Assembly: GCF_018294505.1 (NCBI RefSeq)
Contig: NC_057811.1
Span: forward strand, 402,817,669 to 402,881,668
DNA: 64,000 nucleotides
Source: Triticum aestivum
Taxonomy: Eukaryota > Streptophyta > Magnoliopsida > Poales > Poaceae
Reading direction: 5' to 3'
The notes under the pieces were generated by a model. It was not told where the DNA came from, did not search any database, and saw nothing but the letters and a program-made list of their open reading frames with translations. The number at the start of each line of letters is the position of its first letter. The first letter of the stretch is position 1. Positions 9,565-21,643 of this stretch are shown here, in pieces. Made by a program: the position numbers and the translations under genes.

Positions 9565-12283
9565 GTTCGGGCGCGACATACCAACGCATGATTCAAACAT
9601 GCCTGGAGAAACAGATCGGCAAAATGGTAGAAGCTTACGTCGATGACGTCGTCATCAAAACTAGGCATGTCGAAACACTAATAGATGACTTACGTCTTAC
9701 GTTTAACAACCTCCGGGCATATGACATTAAGCTCAACCCGGAAAAGTGTGTCTTCGGCGTCCCCGCTGGAAAGCTACTGGGCTTCATTGTTTCCAATAGA
9801 GGAATCAAAGCAAATCCGGCTAAAATCCGAGCTCTGTCACAGTTGGCTATACCAACAGACCTCAAACAGGTCCAAAAACTGGCGGGATGCATGGCATCAC
9901 TAAGCCGCTTTATCTCCAGACTAGGAGAAAAGGCACTACCACTCTATCGCCTCCTACGGCGCACTGATAACTTCGAATGGACAGACGCGGCGACTGCCGG
10001 ACTGGAGGAAATAAAAACCCTCCTAGCAAGAAATCCAATCTTGGCCGCACCAAACGCGGGTGAACCCATGTTGCTATACATATCGGCAACACATCAGGTG
10101 GTGAGCGCCGTGCCCGTCATCGAACGAGAACAGGATGGACACAAATTCCCACTTCAAAAACCAGTATACTACGTATCTACTGTTCTCACACCATGCAAAT
10201 CTCGGTACCCCCACTACCAAAAGATAACATACGCGGTCTTCATGGCATCCCGCAAGCTACGACACTACTTCCAGGAGTGTTCAATCACAGTGGCTTCTGA
10301 GGTCCCACTCAATGACATAATAAACAACCGCGATGCCACGGGACGTATCGCCAAATGGGCCATAGAGCTACTTCCATTTGACATAACATACAAGCCACGT
10401 CGAGCCATCAAATCTCAAGTACCGGCCGACTTCGTCGCCGAATGGACAGAGGCCGAACTCCCTAAAGAGTATGGCTCATACTCCAACTAGGTCATGTACT
10501 TTGACGGCTCCAAAATGTTGGCAGGACTAGGAGTGGGAGTCGTATTAACATCCCCCACCAGAGACGTCGTCTAGTATGTACTCCAGATATTATACACAGA
10601 CTCCAACAACGCTGCCGAATATGAGGCCCTACAGCATGGTCTTCGGATGGCCACATCCATGGGCATACAACGCCTGGAGGTGCGCGGGGACTCGAACCTC
10701 GTGATATCTCAGATAAACGGTGACTTTGACGCCAAAGATCCAAAGATGGCAGCTTATCGCAATGCCGTATTAAAAATGTCAGCTCGGTTCAAGGGACTTG
10801 AATTTCATCATGTTGCCCGAGAAAGCAATCAAGCAGCGGACGTCCTGGCCCGCATCGGCGCTAAGCGTGACTCCGTCCCACCTAACATCTTCCTGGAAAG
10901 GCTCTTCAAGCCATCCGTGGTGTGGCAAGGGGAGGGCGGCGACCATAGTTCTGATCCAAACACAACCTCAAATCTCGAACATACAGACAGTGCCGAGGGC
11001 TTAGCCGCCGAAATAACACCGTCGGCCCATCTCATCATGGCAGTCATTGCCTCATGGACCAAACCCTTCTTGGCCTACATTAATAGGAAGGAGCTTCCCG
11101 ATGACCAGAATGAGGCTCGCCGCATTGTCAGGCGTTTGAAGGCCTACAAGGTTCACGATGGAGAGCTCTACAAGAAAAGCACTACCGGAGTACTTCAAAG
11201 ATGTATCTCCGAAGAAGAGGGGCGGCAGCTTTTAGTGGAAATTCACGCTGGCCTCGGCGGACACCACGCCGCAGCTCGGGCCCTCGTTAGCAAAGCCTTC
11301 CGCACTGGGTTTTATTGGCCGACAGCCGGAGCGGATGCGCAGGACCTTGTCCAACGCTGCGTCGGATGCCAGCTCTTCGCCAACCAAAGCCACATGCCCC
11401 CAACTGCCTTGCAAACTATCCCCATTACTTGGCCTTTTGCGGTCTGGGGCCTGGATATGGTTGGACCCCTTAAAGGGGGAAGCCATAAGAAAAAATATCT
11501 GCTGGTTATGGTGGACAAGTTCACTAAGTGGATAGAGGCTAAACCGGTCAAAACGGCTGAGTCCGGCCCGGTGATTGACTTCATATCCGGTGTTGTGCAC
11601 CGTAATGGTGTCCCACACAGCATCATCACCGACAACGGCTCTAATTTCACAACCGACGAGGTAAAAACCTGGTGTACTAATCTGGGTATTAAACTCGATT
11701 ACGCCTCCATCTACCACCCACAAACCAACGGTCAAGTCGAACGAGCCAATGGTCTTATTATGAACAGCATCAAGCCCAGACTAGTGCGGTCTTTGAAAGA
11801 ATCATACAAGCACTGGGTTGAGGAGCTCGACTCCGTACTCTGGGGGATGCGGACCACGCCCAACCGTACTACCGGATACACACCTTTCTTCATGGTGTAT
11901 GGCACAGAGGCCGTATTGTCCTGCGATATTATTCGCGACTCACCTCGAGTGCGTATGTATGAAGAGAGAGAAGCCGAGCTCGATCGGCAGGATAGCCTAG
12001 ACGCCCTGGAGGAGGAATGCGATGTCGCAAAAGCCTGTTCTGCATTCTACCAACAGTAGGCTCGAAGATACCAAAGCAGAGAAGTACGGGCCAAGACTTA
12101 CAATGTTGGCGAACTCGTTCTACGCCTGCCGGAGAAGAAAAAGGACAAACTCAAGCCCAAATGGGAGGGTCCCTTCATAATTGACGAAGTTCTCACCGGA
12201 GGAGCGTACCGTCTTCGTGATGCATCAGACAATCGCCTCGAACCGAACCCCTGAAACGCGACCAGACTCCGAAGATTCTATGC
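9565..12283 (+). pseudogene. pol: Element A pol: RT (C-terminal half), RNase H, integrase
   Basis: It enters at SGATYQRMIQTCLEKQ and has the RT YVDD box (9640s). RNase H follows with the motifs FDGSK, AEYEAL, RGDSN and NQAADVLAR. The integrase has an H2C2 finger (GGHHAAARA...CVGCQ) and a DDE core (GLDMVGPL, ITDNGSNF, QVERANG). The C-terminal end is RLRRFYA. In-frame TAG codons at 10488-10490, 10572 and 12057-12059 break the frame. No chromodomain is visible. Key active-site residues remain, but truncation and stops make it inactive. Confidence 0.88.
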
Positions 12284-13107
12284 CTAGCGCCGAACTCCCT
12301 GTTCATCTCCTTCTACCCTGTAGTTTCCATTATTTTTTCTCTCTTTTCCGATTACTTTTTCATTCTTCACTTTAAAGTTTTGGTATGGCTAGACTGCACA
12401 CCACCAACACATACATATTTAAAATATGTATGTCCATTATACCCGGGGGCTTCTTGGACAGAAGCTTTTTATCGTTATTCCTCGAGCATCAAGCTCTTCA
12501 CATATGAGTTCTTCCATATGTACCTTTTCTTTGCCACTATATGCATCGATATGACTTAAGTTTTGGCCAAGCTGGGTTGCCTGGCTCCTGTGCTTATGCC
12601 CTACGTTCCCGTTAGTTCGGCTAGGGCATAAAGGGAGCACCTCTGCGATTGTTACTGCCGGGTCATCCGGATGTGTACCTCAGACTGGGTGAAGCCGAAA
12701 GCTAGCATTCTTAAGGGAATATTCGGTCGGTGAATTAAAAACGTCTTTGCAATTGGTCCACTTGTAACACCCAGAAGTTACATACACTGTGATTTTTCCA
12801 TCACAATTCGGACATGTACATTAATACATGCACACCCAGGGAAAGGAACCCTTAACAGAACTATTCTCTCTGGAAGATGTTTCTTACGATCTCAATGTAA
12901 TATAACATAACTAGCAGAATACAACTTGTCTATTCAAGCAACTATGACCCCTACGCCTAGTTTTCCAGGCATACCCCGGCCTATTCGGCTGTGAGGGTAT
13001 TCGGAAACACTCCGCACCCTTGGGTCCGGAGGTTGAAGCGAAAAGGTCTGCCATGACAAATGCTATACAATTCAGCTAGAATTACATAGGGTAAGGAAAG
13101 TACATAG
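12284..13107. other. Element A spacer between integrase and antisense gene
   Basis: No coding signal on either strand. It should hold the 3' ends of both convergent transcripts. A CCCGGGGGCTTCTTGG word near 12440 resembles the polypurine-tract core of this element (TTCGGGGGCTAC at 30090-30101). Confidence 0.4.
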
Positions 13108-15890
13108 TCACTTGGACTCAAACACTTCACCCTCTATACCGTCCAACAGGCGGTCCAACTTACAATCCTGTTGGGAATATTTGGCGGCCACCTCTACTTG
13201 GTCATATACCAAACTAACGGGAATTTCTTCCCCATTTGACCCTAGTGGTCCAACTCGGGCCATGTGATTCGGATCCAGCTTGGTATATCGCATTTTCACC
13301 ATGGCCCAGGCCTCCCGTGCACCCTCTCGGCAGGTTGATATCTTCCATAGTCGGATACGCCGCGCGCTCCCTTGAACAGCTCTACAAGCTCCTCCATACT
13401 TCCTGGAGGGGAGTCGGACGGCCATAAGGCCTTGGCCATGCTCCGCATGGTTAGCTGAGCATGCTCGTGCACTTGTGACAGCCTCTGCAGCAGATCACTT
13501 GATGATCCGGACACCTCCTCTTCAGGACGGCCCGTTAGTACACCTGCAAACATGAATATATCAGTCCCATTTATCTCTGAGCTACTTCACAAATAGTTCG
13601 GACACATACTGAAGATACCGCCCCGCAGCTTTTTGTTCTCCTTCATGGAATCGGCTAGCTGGGCTCGAACATCTTTCAACTCTTCACCCAATGCAGTGTT
13701 GGAATCCTGTAGCTTGTTTTTCTCATCTCTGACGCGGGTCAGCACACGCTCGCCTGCGGCGTGTTGCCTTTTCGCCTCTTTTTCTCCCTCTTGGGTGACC
13801 TTCAACTTCTCTTCAAGTTGATCAGACGGCCCTATAATGCGAAATCAGTAGCAACATTAGTGAAGTGGGTACACAATTATTGTTCCTTGGTGGAGGGGAA
13901 CAATACCAGAGGACGACTTCTTCAAGTTTCCCAGCTCGGCGGTAGCAGCTTTTAGCTGCGCCCGACACTGCTCCAGCTCTTGGGCTAGTAGACTATTCTT
14001 CTCTATGGGGACCTGGTTGTTCAATGATCCTTAAATCAGTTGTGCCAGCTGCTTTCAGTCTCGGGGGCTACGGGCATATGGCTATCCTTTTTTGACAAAG
14101 AAAACTTACCTGCACATCTGTCAGATATTGCCCTGTGGCTTTTCTAAGCCCGTCTCGAGCAGCCCAGATATATGCGTCGCCCGAGCTAAAGGCATTGAAT
14201 GCCTCGTCCGAGAACTTCGGGTCTCGTAAAACAGCCCTGCAGCGCCGATGATTCATGGCGCTCTCTACCTCCGAGCTGGTAACAGACATATTGTCCGAAC
14301 CCTCGGCCGAAGGGCAGTCCGGCTTTGTTCCTACATCGGCCCCCGTCTCCCCGACTGGACCTAAATCCTGGTTGTTGGGAGCGCGGCCGGCCGGGCCCCC
14401 GGATATAGTTCGGCGAACCTTTTTCCTGTATCCAAACAAACGCACAAGTCACAGACAGGTGTGGTCGCTGAAAAACATATTTTTGGTACCTCCTCAATGA
14501 AGACCCGACTGCGTTTTCACGGGCCTTCCTCTTCGAAGGCTTGCCCGGCGCAGGAACCGATCTCTTCGGAATCGCCGAACGCCTCCCCTGTGGAACATGA
14601 TACAGTGCGGTGGGTAAGGCAGGATAAAAGCACCATTGTAGAGAAGGCGTTTCTGGATCACTTACATGTGAAGCAGGGAGAAGGCCAGGGTAGTCGGCGG
14701 TGATGGCCACTTCTGTGCCGTCATAGCTCGCCTGGTAAAATACCCCCTTTGCGAGTATCACGAATATGTCCGGATCCTCTTCAAACCCGGGATCAAGCTC
14801 CCGGTTGTGGTTCTCCGGCTGTGGGGCAGGGCTATAAAGTCCTTCGGTGACCTTCCGCTAGTGCTGTCATAACAGACGGATTTGAAATTTGCCAAAAATA
14901 ACCCGGAAGCGAAATGAGTGAAACAGAGGGGTTGAGGCTTACCCAACTGGGAGGATTATACATAGAATACCCATCGCTGCACTTAATGCAAAGGAATTCC
15001 TCTTCTTGTCCTTTAAACAGCTCGGCCAATATCTTGGCCAGAGCGGCGGAGGTGTCCGGCCCTTTCCGGCCACAGCGGGGGGGGGGGGGGTCATCCTCTC
15101 TGTTATAGTCCCACATTGACAGCCCTCTCTATTGAAGTGGATGAACCCCTCGCACTATGGAAATCGCCATAACTTCGACTATTGTAAGTCTGGACTGAGC
15201 GAGAGTCTTTATCTTGTTCAGAAGCTGACAAACTTCCGCGCTGTCATCCTCTTCAAGACTCCGGGGACGCCAACTGTGGCGTTTGTTTAGCGAAACACTC
15301 GCGAATTCAGGAAGACCCTTGCGAACCAGGTCGGGAAGTGCGACGTCCTCAATATAGAACCATTCGGAAGGCCATTCTTCAGATGCCTTCCTTGGTGTGC
15401 TGGACGGATATCCGGTATCGGCGATACGCCACACTTCGGCTCCGCCCACCTCAAATATCGACCCCTCATGATTGCGTGGGACAAGACAGAACAATTTCGT
15501 CCACAGCTCAAAATGGGCTTCAATGCCCAGGAATAATTTGCATAAAGCGACATAACCCGCAATGTGCAGAATGGAGGCAGGGGTGAAGTTGTGCAGCTGG
15601 AGGCCATAGTATTCCAGAAGCCCTCGGAGGAACGGATGGATGGGAAATCCGACGCCTCTTAACAGGTAGGGGACGAAACATACTCGCTCTCCCCTAGATG
15701 GATTGGGAGATTCCTCTGCCTGTGTCTCGCCGTTGAAGAAGTCTAGCCCCACTCGGACACGAACTAGGTCTGCAGGAGGAAGAAATCCCTGCGTTTGCAG
15801 CTTCGTCAATTAGATGTGGGACACTGAACACCTCTCCCACTCGCCCCTCTCTGGGCCGGAACGGGTGGAGGAGCTGGGGACGCTAGCCAT
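13108..15890 (-). pseudogene. Element A antisense gene, PF04195-type, decayed
   Basis: The minus-strand start is at 15890 (MASVPSSSTRSGPE). The conserved block runs 15809-15129: GERVCFVPYLLRGVGFP, GLLEYYGLQLHNFTPAS, WPSEWFYIEDVALPD. That is the 'putative gypsy type transposon' family. Later exons give SWVSLNPSVSL (about 14960), a coiled-coil part (13805-13587) and a C-terminal exon (13553-13108). TAA at about 15813 and TAG at 15129 interrupt exon 1, and a frameshift near 13380 breaks the last exon. A 14-G run (15077-15090) lies in a broken part. It is transcribed opposite to pol, tail to tail. Confidence 0.75.
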
Positions 15891-16094
15891 CTGGAATGGT
15901 TTCTCTTGAATAGTCTCCGGGGATTTTCTCTGCGTGGTGCCCGATGGATCTGGGATCCAATCTCTTTAATAGGCGACCTTCCTTGCATGGACAGGGTGTT
16001 ATCTGCAAAAGTACCCTGACCTTCCACCTTCGCTCGACGCGTGGAAGAGAAAGTTATTCAATGCTCAGAAGCCGAGGGGAGCGACATTGGATCA

Positions 16095-16099
16095 ATGGC
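16095..16099. repeat. Target site duplication, element 1, left
   Basis: ATGGC directly before the left LTR, repeated exactly at 29993-29997. Five bp is the usual length for LTR retrotransposons. Confidence 0.95.
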
Positions 16100-17298
16100 T
16101 GTCGGGTGGTAGGTGCGACATATGCCAACGGGTGGCTTATCATTGTGGGAGCCAGTAAGACATCGCCGGTGCCTGGAAACGGGATAAGGCGAAGACATGC
16201 ACGCTGGCGGATCTTACCCAGGTTCGGGGCTCTCCGTGGAGATAACACCCCTAGTCCTGCTCTGCGGAGTCTCCGCATGATCACTAGATCAATACAAGTA
16301 GCTACAATTGCTCCTTGAGCTGTTTGGCTAGAGGAAAAAGAAGGGCAAGGCTAGCTCTCCTTTTCTCTCTATGTGGTGTGTGGAACTCTAGGAGATCAAC
16401 CCTTTGCATGGATGTCCCGGGGGGCTTATATAGGCCTACCCCCCAGGGGTACAATGGTAATCCGGCTGGGCATGGGTCCCAACCGTCAGTGTCTGTGCTC
16501 GCCGGCTTCTCCTCCGGCCATTGGGGCCCGCCGACTGGAGGGTCCCGCCGGCTGCCGGCCTCTTGGCCGACAGGCCGGCCCCACCGCTTGGGGGCTTTGT
16601 CGGCGGCTGGTTACTGTTGCCTCGCCTCTGATGACGAGGGCTTTGTCGAGGTAAGCGTGGCTACAGTGCCGCCGCCTTGCGGGCTCTCACTGTAGCCTCA
16701 CCTCGTCTTGTCTCCTTAATGAGGCACGTGTTTCGAGGGAAGGAGGTAGCCGGCTATTGGGAGCCGGCTACGCCCCTGGCCGACTAGGGGAGGCTAGGCC
16801 GCCTTCGAGCGTCTCTCTGGCTAAAGGGGCTCGCTGCCCGCGGGCCGTACTGGCGCCTGTCGTGGGTGACATCGAGGTCGACATGGCTACAGTGCCGCGC
16901 CGGATGGGAGATGGCTGGCCCGTACGGTGCCCTATGGCCATGCCTATTCCGGGATTCGGGGGTAGTGGGCTGTACTGCGGCCACCCCCCGTCTTATCACC
17001 GTTATGTGGATGCAGTCTTGGTGGGTGCAGTCTTGGCTGGCTTCTGGGAGTCGGCTTTCTTCATGGCCGGCCTCTGGGAGTCGGTCCTCTTGGGGCCGGC
17101 TTCCTGGAGTCGGCCATCTCGTAGCTTCCTTGGGGAGGGTTTCTGAGGCCGGGTCGCCTTATGGTAGTCGGCCCTGGGAATAGCCAGCCAGGGGAAGGCG
17201 GCCTTGTGCTCTGTATGCTTGAAGGCTCGAATGGCCTGATATTTTTTCGAAGAGCCAGGGGGAGTCCGTTAGGCTACCCGTGGCCATTTACTCCGACA
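16100..17298 (-). repeat. Element 1 LTR, 3' copy
   Basis: TGTCGGGTGGTAGG...CCGACA with 6-bp terminal inverted repeats, 1,199 bp. It differs from the 28796-29992 copy at scattered single positions only, suggesting a fairly recent insertion. The LTR TATA box on the minus strand (TATATAA) is at 16426-16432. Confidence 0.95.
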
Positions 17299-17313
17299 GT
17301 AGTCCCCGAAGCT
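17299..17313 (-). promoter_or_regulatory. Element 1 polypurine tract
   Basis: The minus strand reads AGCTTCGGGGACTAC immediately before the 3' LTR start TGTCGG. This is the expected place and composition for the plus-strand primer of reverse transcription. Confidence 0.8.
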
Positions 17314-17748
17314 GGTTGGGCTTCGAGGCTGAGAGGAGGTCGAGAAGCTCGGTCAGCTTCTTATCTTGATGAGCCAGCAGCTGGGAGCCGGCTTCGGTTG
17401 GGCGCGCCGTCTTGGCGAAATTTCTAAAGTCGAAAGGCGGGAGTCTATTGGCGCGTGCGCCGGGCCGCGGGCCGGCTGCTCACCGCCTGCGAACCACGTG
17501 GCATCCTCTGGCTGAAAAAAGCCTGCCAACCCACGCGCGCGACAGGACGTCGCCGCAGGCCGGGGGCCCACCACTCCTAAGCCTAGGCCCAGGTGCGGAT
17601 CCTTTGTGGCCCAGAGCTGTCCGCACGTCTTCCGGCGACGGTTTCCGCACGCCGTTAGGGCACAATAATCGCGGGACGTGGGGGAGTGGGCGCAGTTAAT
17701 CCTACATTCCTCCCCACGCCTCGCCTCCTCGGCTTTGCCGCACGAGGC

Positions 17749-17754
17749 TATAAG
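17749..17754 (+). promoter_or_regulatory. TATA box of the element 1 antisense gene
   Basis: TATAAG in the context GGCTATAAGTAGGGGG, followed by a pyrimidine-rich leader and the ATG at 17948. The same motif at the same spacing occurs in element 2 (36329-36334). It drives transcription opposite to the LTR promoter. Confidence 0.65.
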
Positions 17755-20120
17755 TAGGGGGAGGAGGGGAAGCGGCAGACGCTCGCACGCTCCTCTCCTC
17801 TCCGCCATCTTTTTCCTCCTGATTTCCCTCGCAGCAGCGCCTCACCGCCACGCCGTCCCACTAATCTGTACTCCGCCCCGCAGCTTCGCCTCCGCAGGGC
17901 TGTGCTTTCTCCGCCGCCGCACCCTTCCTCGTTAGCTTCTCGCCACCATGCAGTACGGCGGGGACTGGGACGGCTCCAACGTCCATATGGACCACATCGA
18001 CTTCCTCCGCAAGACGCGGCAGTTGCCCGGCAAGGACCAGGTGCGGGTCCATCTCGCGCCGAAGAAGGAGATCACGCCGGTGCCGGAGGAAGGCGAGTGG
18101 GTGATCTTCCGCTCGCACTTCCTGCGCGGCCTCGGCCTGCCGGCGAGCGCTTTCTTCCGCTCCTTTCTCGACTTCTATCAACTCCAGCCACACCACCTCA
18201 CTCCGAACACGGTGGTACTGTTGTCCGCCTTCGTCACCCTGTGCGAAGGCTTTCTTGGCATTCTCCCCACCCTCGAGCTCTGGGGGGGGGGGTTCTTCCA
18301 AACCAAGCTCAGCACCCGCATGCAGGGCGTGCCGGCTCAGAGCGGCGCCTTCATCGCGATGCGGAGGCTGGCGGCCGACAACCCCTTCCCCGTCATCACG
18401 CCGATCCAGTCGGTGAAGCGTTGGCAGAAGTCGTATTTCTACGTGAGGAACGTCGCCCCACAAGGCGACTACGTCAACTTGCCGGCTTACGTAGCTGGCC
18501 CGCCGGCTGGGAGGCGGCCCCAGTGGTCCTATCGGGCCGTGACGCTGTCGCAGACTGGAGCCGCGGCCGTCGCCCAACTCCGGGTAATGATCCAGTCAGA
18601 GGGCCTGACTGGGTCCGACTTGCTGGCCCCCTTCGTCGCGCACCGGGTGCTTGCGCTTCAAAGCCGCCCTCACCTGATCTGTCAGATGAGCGGCCAACTC
18701 GATCCGAGTCGGATGTGCACCAAGGATATGCCGCACGACGAGGTGGCTCATATGGTGAATTATCTTGCGAACTGCAAGCTCTCCGCAGAGTGGCGGTTTG
18801 GCAAGGAGCCATACTCCCGTGCACATCCTCCACCTACGGTATGCCCTCTTTATCCTTCCTTCTCTTAGTTTTGTCGCCGAGTTTTTCTTGGCCGACTCTG
18901 ACCAGTCAGCACGTCTTGGCAGAGCCCTCTCCTTCGACATGCTTCTGGGTTGGAGGCGGATCGCCGATTTCTCCCCGACCGGGCGGAGCATGACCTGGAG
19001 GACCACGACTTGGGGCGGCCGCCATGGACGAGAACACCGAGGCGGGAGGCGGCGAAGTAGGCGGCTCCGGGCTTGGAGTCAGCTTCGACGATTGGCCGGA
19101 TGACGACGAGGCGGAAATCGTCCCACGCCGCCAGCCGACATCCGGCCATGGCGCGGGTTCCTCCGCCGCGCCGCCTGCTCGGGGCGGCGGGCAGAAGCGC
19201 CGGGCCACGTTGGGCTTGTTCGGTAGTCGGCCGAAGAAGTCCAACGACGAGGCGGCGGCGACCAGGTGGGATGAGGCGGCCGCGAAGGCGGCCCGCTTCC
19301 GCAAGGTGGTGAAGCAGCCGCAGACGGTGTCAGCATAAGTGTATATTCCTTTGCATACTCTTTCTTCTTTTCTTGTTGATTTCTGAATCCTTGTCCTTTC
19401 TCAAAAATCAGGGCTCCGCTTTCTCTTGAGCGGGTTGCTGCCGCCTCCGTGGTTGGATCGCCGGGAGGATCCGGGAGCACCCGTCGTGTGGACCCCCGCG
19501 CCGAGCTTCAGGCGGCGACGGAGCGAAATGCACGGGAGGCGCGGGGGCGGAGGAGTTGAGGGCGACCAAGGCCCAGGCGGAGGCTGCGGCCGCGGCGACA
19601 GCGGAGGGGGCCTTGCTTGTCACCCCTCTGCGTGTCGCAGCGCCCGAGGTCCCGGAGCCCCCATCGGAGGAAGCCGGCGGTGACCTGCCGGGGTTGGAGA
19701 GGGAGGACGACGTCGTCGTCCCGGAGAGGGAGGCGGCACCATCCCCGCCGACTGGGGCGGCCCAAGGCAGCCGGCCTAATGTGCCGCCGGCGCAATCGGC
19801 TGGGGGTGAGCCGGCTGCGAGGACGGACCTGGTGGTCCAGTCGCCGTCGCGCCAGCGCGTGGGGAAGGCCACTTCGGCTCCGGACCCGCAGAAGGCCGTG
19901 AGCTCCAGCTCGTCGGCCCAGGACGTGGAGGCAGCCAGCGCCAGCTCGGGGTGGAAGCCGGGTGGAGGGTCGGCCGTGGTGAATGTGGCGCGCAAGAAGT
20001 CCGGAACCGGCTTCAGTCCCAGGCCGCGGCGCTGAGGCAATACAATCACGAGTTCCTCGCGACGCGAGCGGCCATTCGGGTAAGTCTTCCCGTTTTTGCT
20101 TTTTGATCTTGGTTTCTTCT

Positions 20121-20197
20121 GTGGGGGCGCGTCAGCGCACCCACTGGGTGTAGTCCCCGAGTTCCGAGTCGGCTGCTGAGCAGGCGGCTTGGAACTT
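20121..20197 (+). repeat. Duplicated intron unit, copy 1 (intron 3)
   Basis: Begins GTGGGGGCGCGTCAGCGCAC, then CACTGGGTGTAGTCCCCGAG, and ends in a GCTGCTGAGCAGGCGGC hairpin-like stretch. It is closely repeated at 20364-20440 in the next intron and in both introns of element 2. Confidence 0.85.
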
Positions 20198-20363
20198 CTT
20201 AGCGGGCTTTGTTTGCTATCTTGTTTTCATTCGCTTCTCTGCCTGACTTGCAGGACTACCACAACCTCCGTGCAGCTGCCTTCAACTCCCAGGCTCGGGA
20301 GCTGACCCAGAAGAATGCTGATTTATCTGAGAGCCGGGGTAAGTGCTTCATCTTTTATCTCAT

Positions 20364-20440
20364 GTGGGGGCGCGTCAGCGCACCCACTGGGTGTAGTCCC
20401 CGAGATTCGGGCCGACTGCTGAGCAGTCGGGTCGGATCTT
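20364..20440 (+). repeat. Duplicated intron unit, copy 2 (intron 4)
   Basis: The same GTGGGGGCGCGTCAGCGCAC start and GTAGTCCCCGAG core as copy 1, then GACTGCTGAGCAGTCGG, a short perfect stem. On the minus strand the core reads CTCGGGGACTAC, nearly the element's polypurine tract. Confidence 0.85.
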
Positions 20441-21643
20441 TCTTGACGACTTCTTGCTTATTGCTTCTTTCTTCTCTGCCACGTCTGCAGCGGCCAACGC
20501 CAAACTGAGGGAGCAGCTGGGTAGGACTCAGGCCGCCCTTCGCGTTAAGGAGGCCGAGTTTGACGCCTTGGCCCAGGAGCGTGACCGCCTGGCCAAGAAG
20601 CTGGCCGACCAGGAGGAGAGCCACAAGGCGGCCCTGAAGGCGGTCCAGGACAGCGAGGCCGCCCTTCAAACCGAATATGAGATGGAGGCAGCGAGCTGGG
20701 CGAGGCGAGGCAGTCGTTGATCAACGGCTACGGCCAGATCGAAGACTTGGTTGACGGTAGGCCGCCCTCTTCTCGTCCCTTGCTTGCCGCTTGCCGTTTG
20801 GTTCATTTTCTGACTTGGTATTTTTCTCTTCTTTCTCTTTCTTTGTTGCGTAGAGTACTTCCCTGGCTACTCTACTGCCGCCAACCAGGTCGTCGAGGCC
20901 CACCGCAAGGCGCAAAGGCAGGCTAGCGCCAAGATCGCGCCGAACGCTCGCCGGTCGCTGGAGGAACAGCTCTTGGCGATTCAAGCCCGTCTCCAGCCGG
21001 CTCACCGCATGCTCCGCCGGATTCAGCGTGGCTGGGCGCAGGTGCTGGCCGCTCTCTGGCCTGGTGAAGTGATTCCCCGCACTCCCAGTCGGACTGCCGA
21101 CTGGCTGGAGGTGGCGGCCGGCCGCTTCGAGGCCTGGAAGGCTTCTGCACTCGGTCAGGCGCCAGGCGGGCGCTGGAGTTCGTCAAGGCCTGGTATCCCG
21201 AGCTGAGTTTGGACCAGCTGGCCACCTGGCGGTAGGAGGCCGACACGGAGCTGGAGCCGGTGCGGCCGGCTATCATTCAGCAAGCCTCGGCGATCGCCGA
21301 CTACACTGACACCAACGCCTTTGCTCCTGAGGTGGACGACAACGGCGTTGCCCAGCCGGAGGAGTGGTTCGGGCTGAACCCGGCAGATGGCGAGGACTCG
21401 ACGGAGGAGATCGACTCCAGCGACGAGGGCGAGGAGGAGGAGGAGGAGGGTGAAGACGCCGCGCCAGATGGTGGAGCGGCCGGTCAGGCTCAGCTTGACC
21501 GTGCCTCCAGCAACAAGGCACGTGCGAGTGCACCGCCTGCAGCCGGCGATGATCAAGCCGAGACTCGCCGGCCGCCCACTCCTCCAGCCGGTGCCACCAT
21601 CTCCACCGACCAGCCTGGCTCCCCTGCTGCGCCCTTAGTCTAA

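Larger units (their letters stand above)
9562..16099 (+). mobile_element. Gypsy element A, 5'-truncated, left portion
   Basis: A Ty3-gypsy element lacking its 5' LTR, gag, protease and first part of RT. It enters mid-RT, runs on + through RNase H and integrase to 12283, has a non-coding stretch, then a minus-strand PF04195-type gene (15890-13108). Element 1 interrupts it at 16099 with TSD ATGGC. The remainder, with the 3' LTR, resumes at 29998. The order RT-RNase H-integrase plus an extra antisense gene before the 3' LTR suggests the Tat lineage (Retand/RIRE2/Grande-like). The LTR resembles Triticeae Fatima-type LTRs; this is tentative. Confidence 0.8.
17948..21643 (+). pseudogene. Element 1 antisense gene: PF04195 domain, coiled coil, acidic tail; six exons, decayed
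   Basis: Exons: 17948-18838, 18923-19334, 19412-20079, 20254-20338, 20491-20756, 20854-21643. Exon 1 starts MQYGGDWDGSN and holds the PF04195 block (FRSHFLRGLGLPAS, DFYQLQPHHLTPNTVV, WQKSYFYVRNVAPQ). Exon 2 is acidic and basic low-complexity, exon 3 is Ala/Pro/Glu-rich, exon 5 is a coiled coil, and the last exon ends in an acidic EEE run. Lesions relative to element 2: an 11-G run with +3 nt (18282-18292), loss of one G near 19014, donor GT changed to AT at 19335, a net +1 shift in exon 3, a 1-nt loss near 20699, a 1-nt loss near 21160 and TAG at 21233. The protein's role is unknown. Confidence 0.8.

Noticed and set aside
17902..18993. 363-codon ORF overlapping the PF04195 exon in another frame
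   Set aside because: Arg/Pro/Ala-rich shadow of exon 1. Only the 17948 frame carries the family motifs and fits the splice sites.
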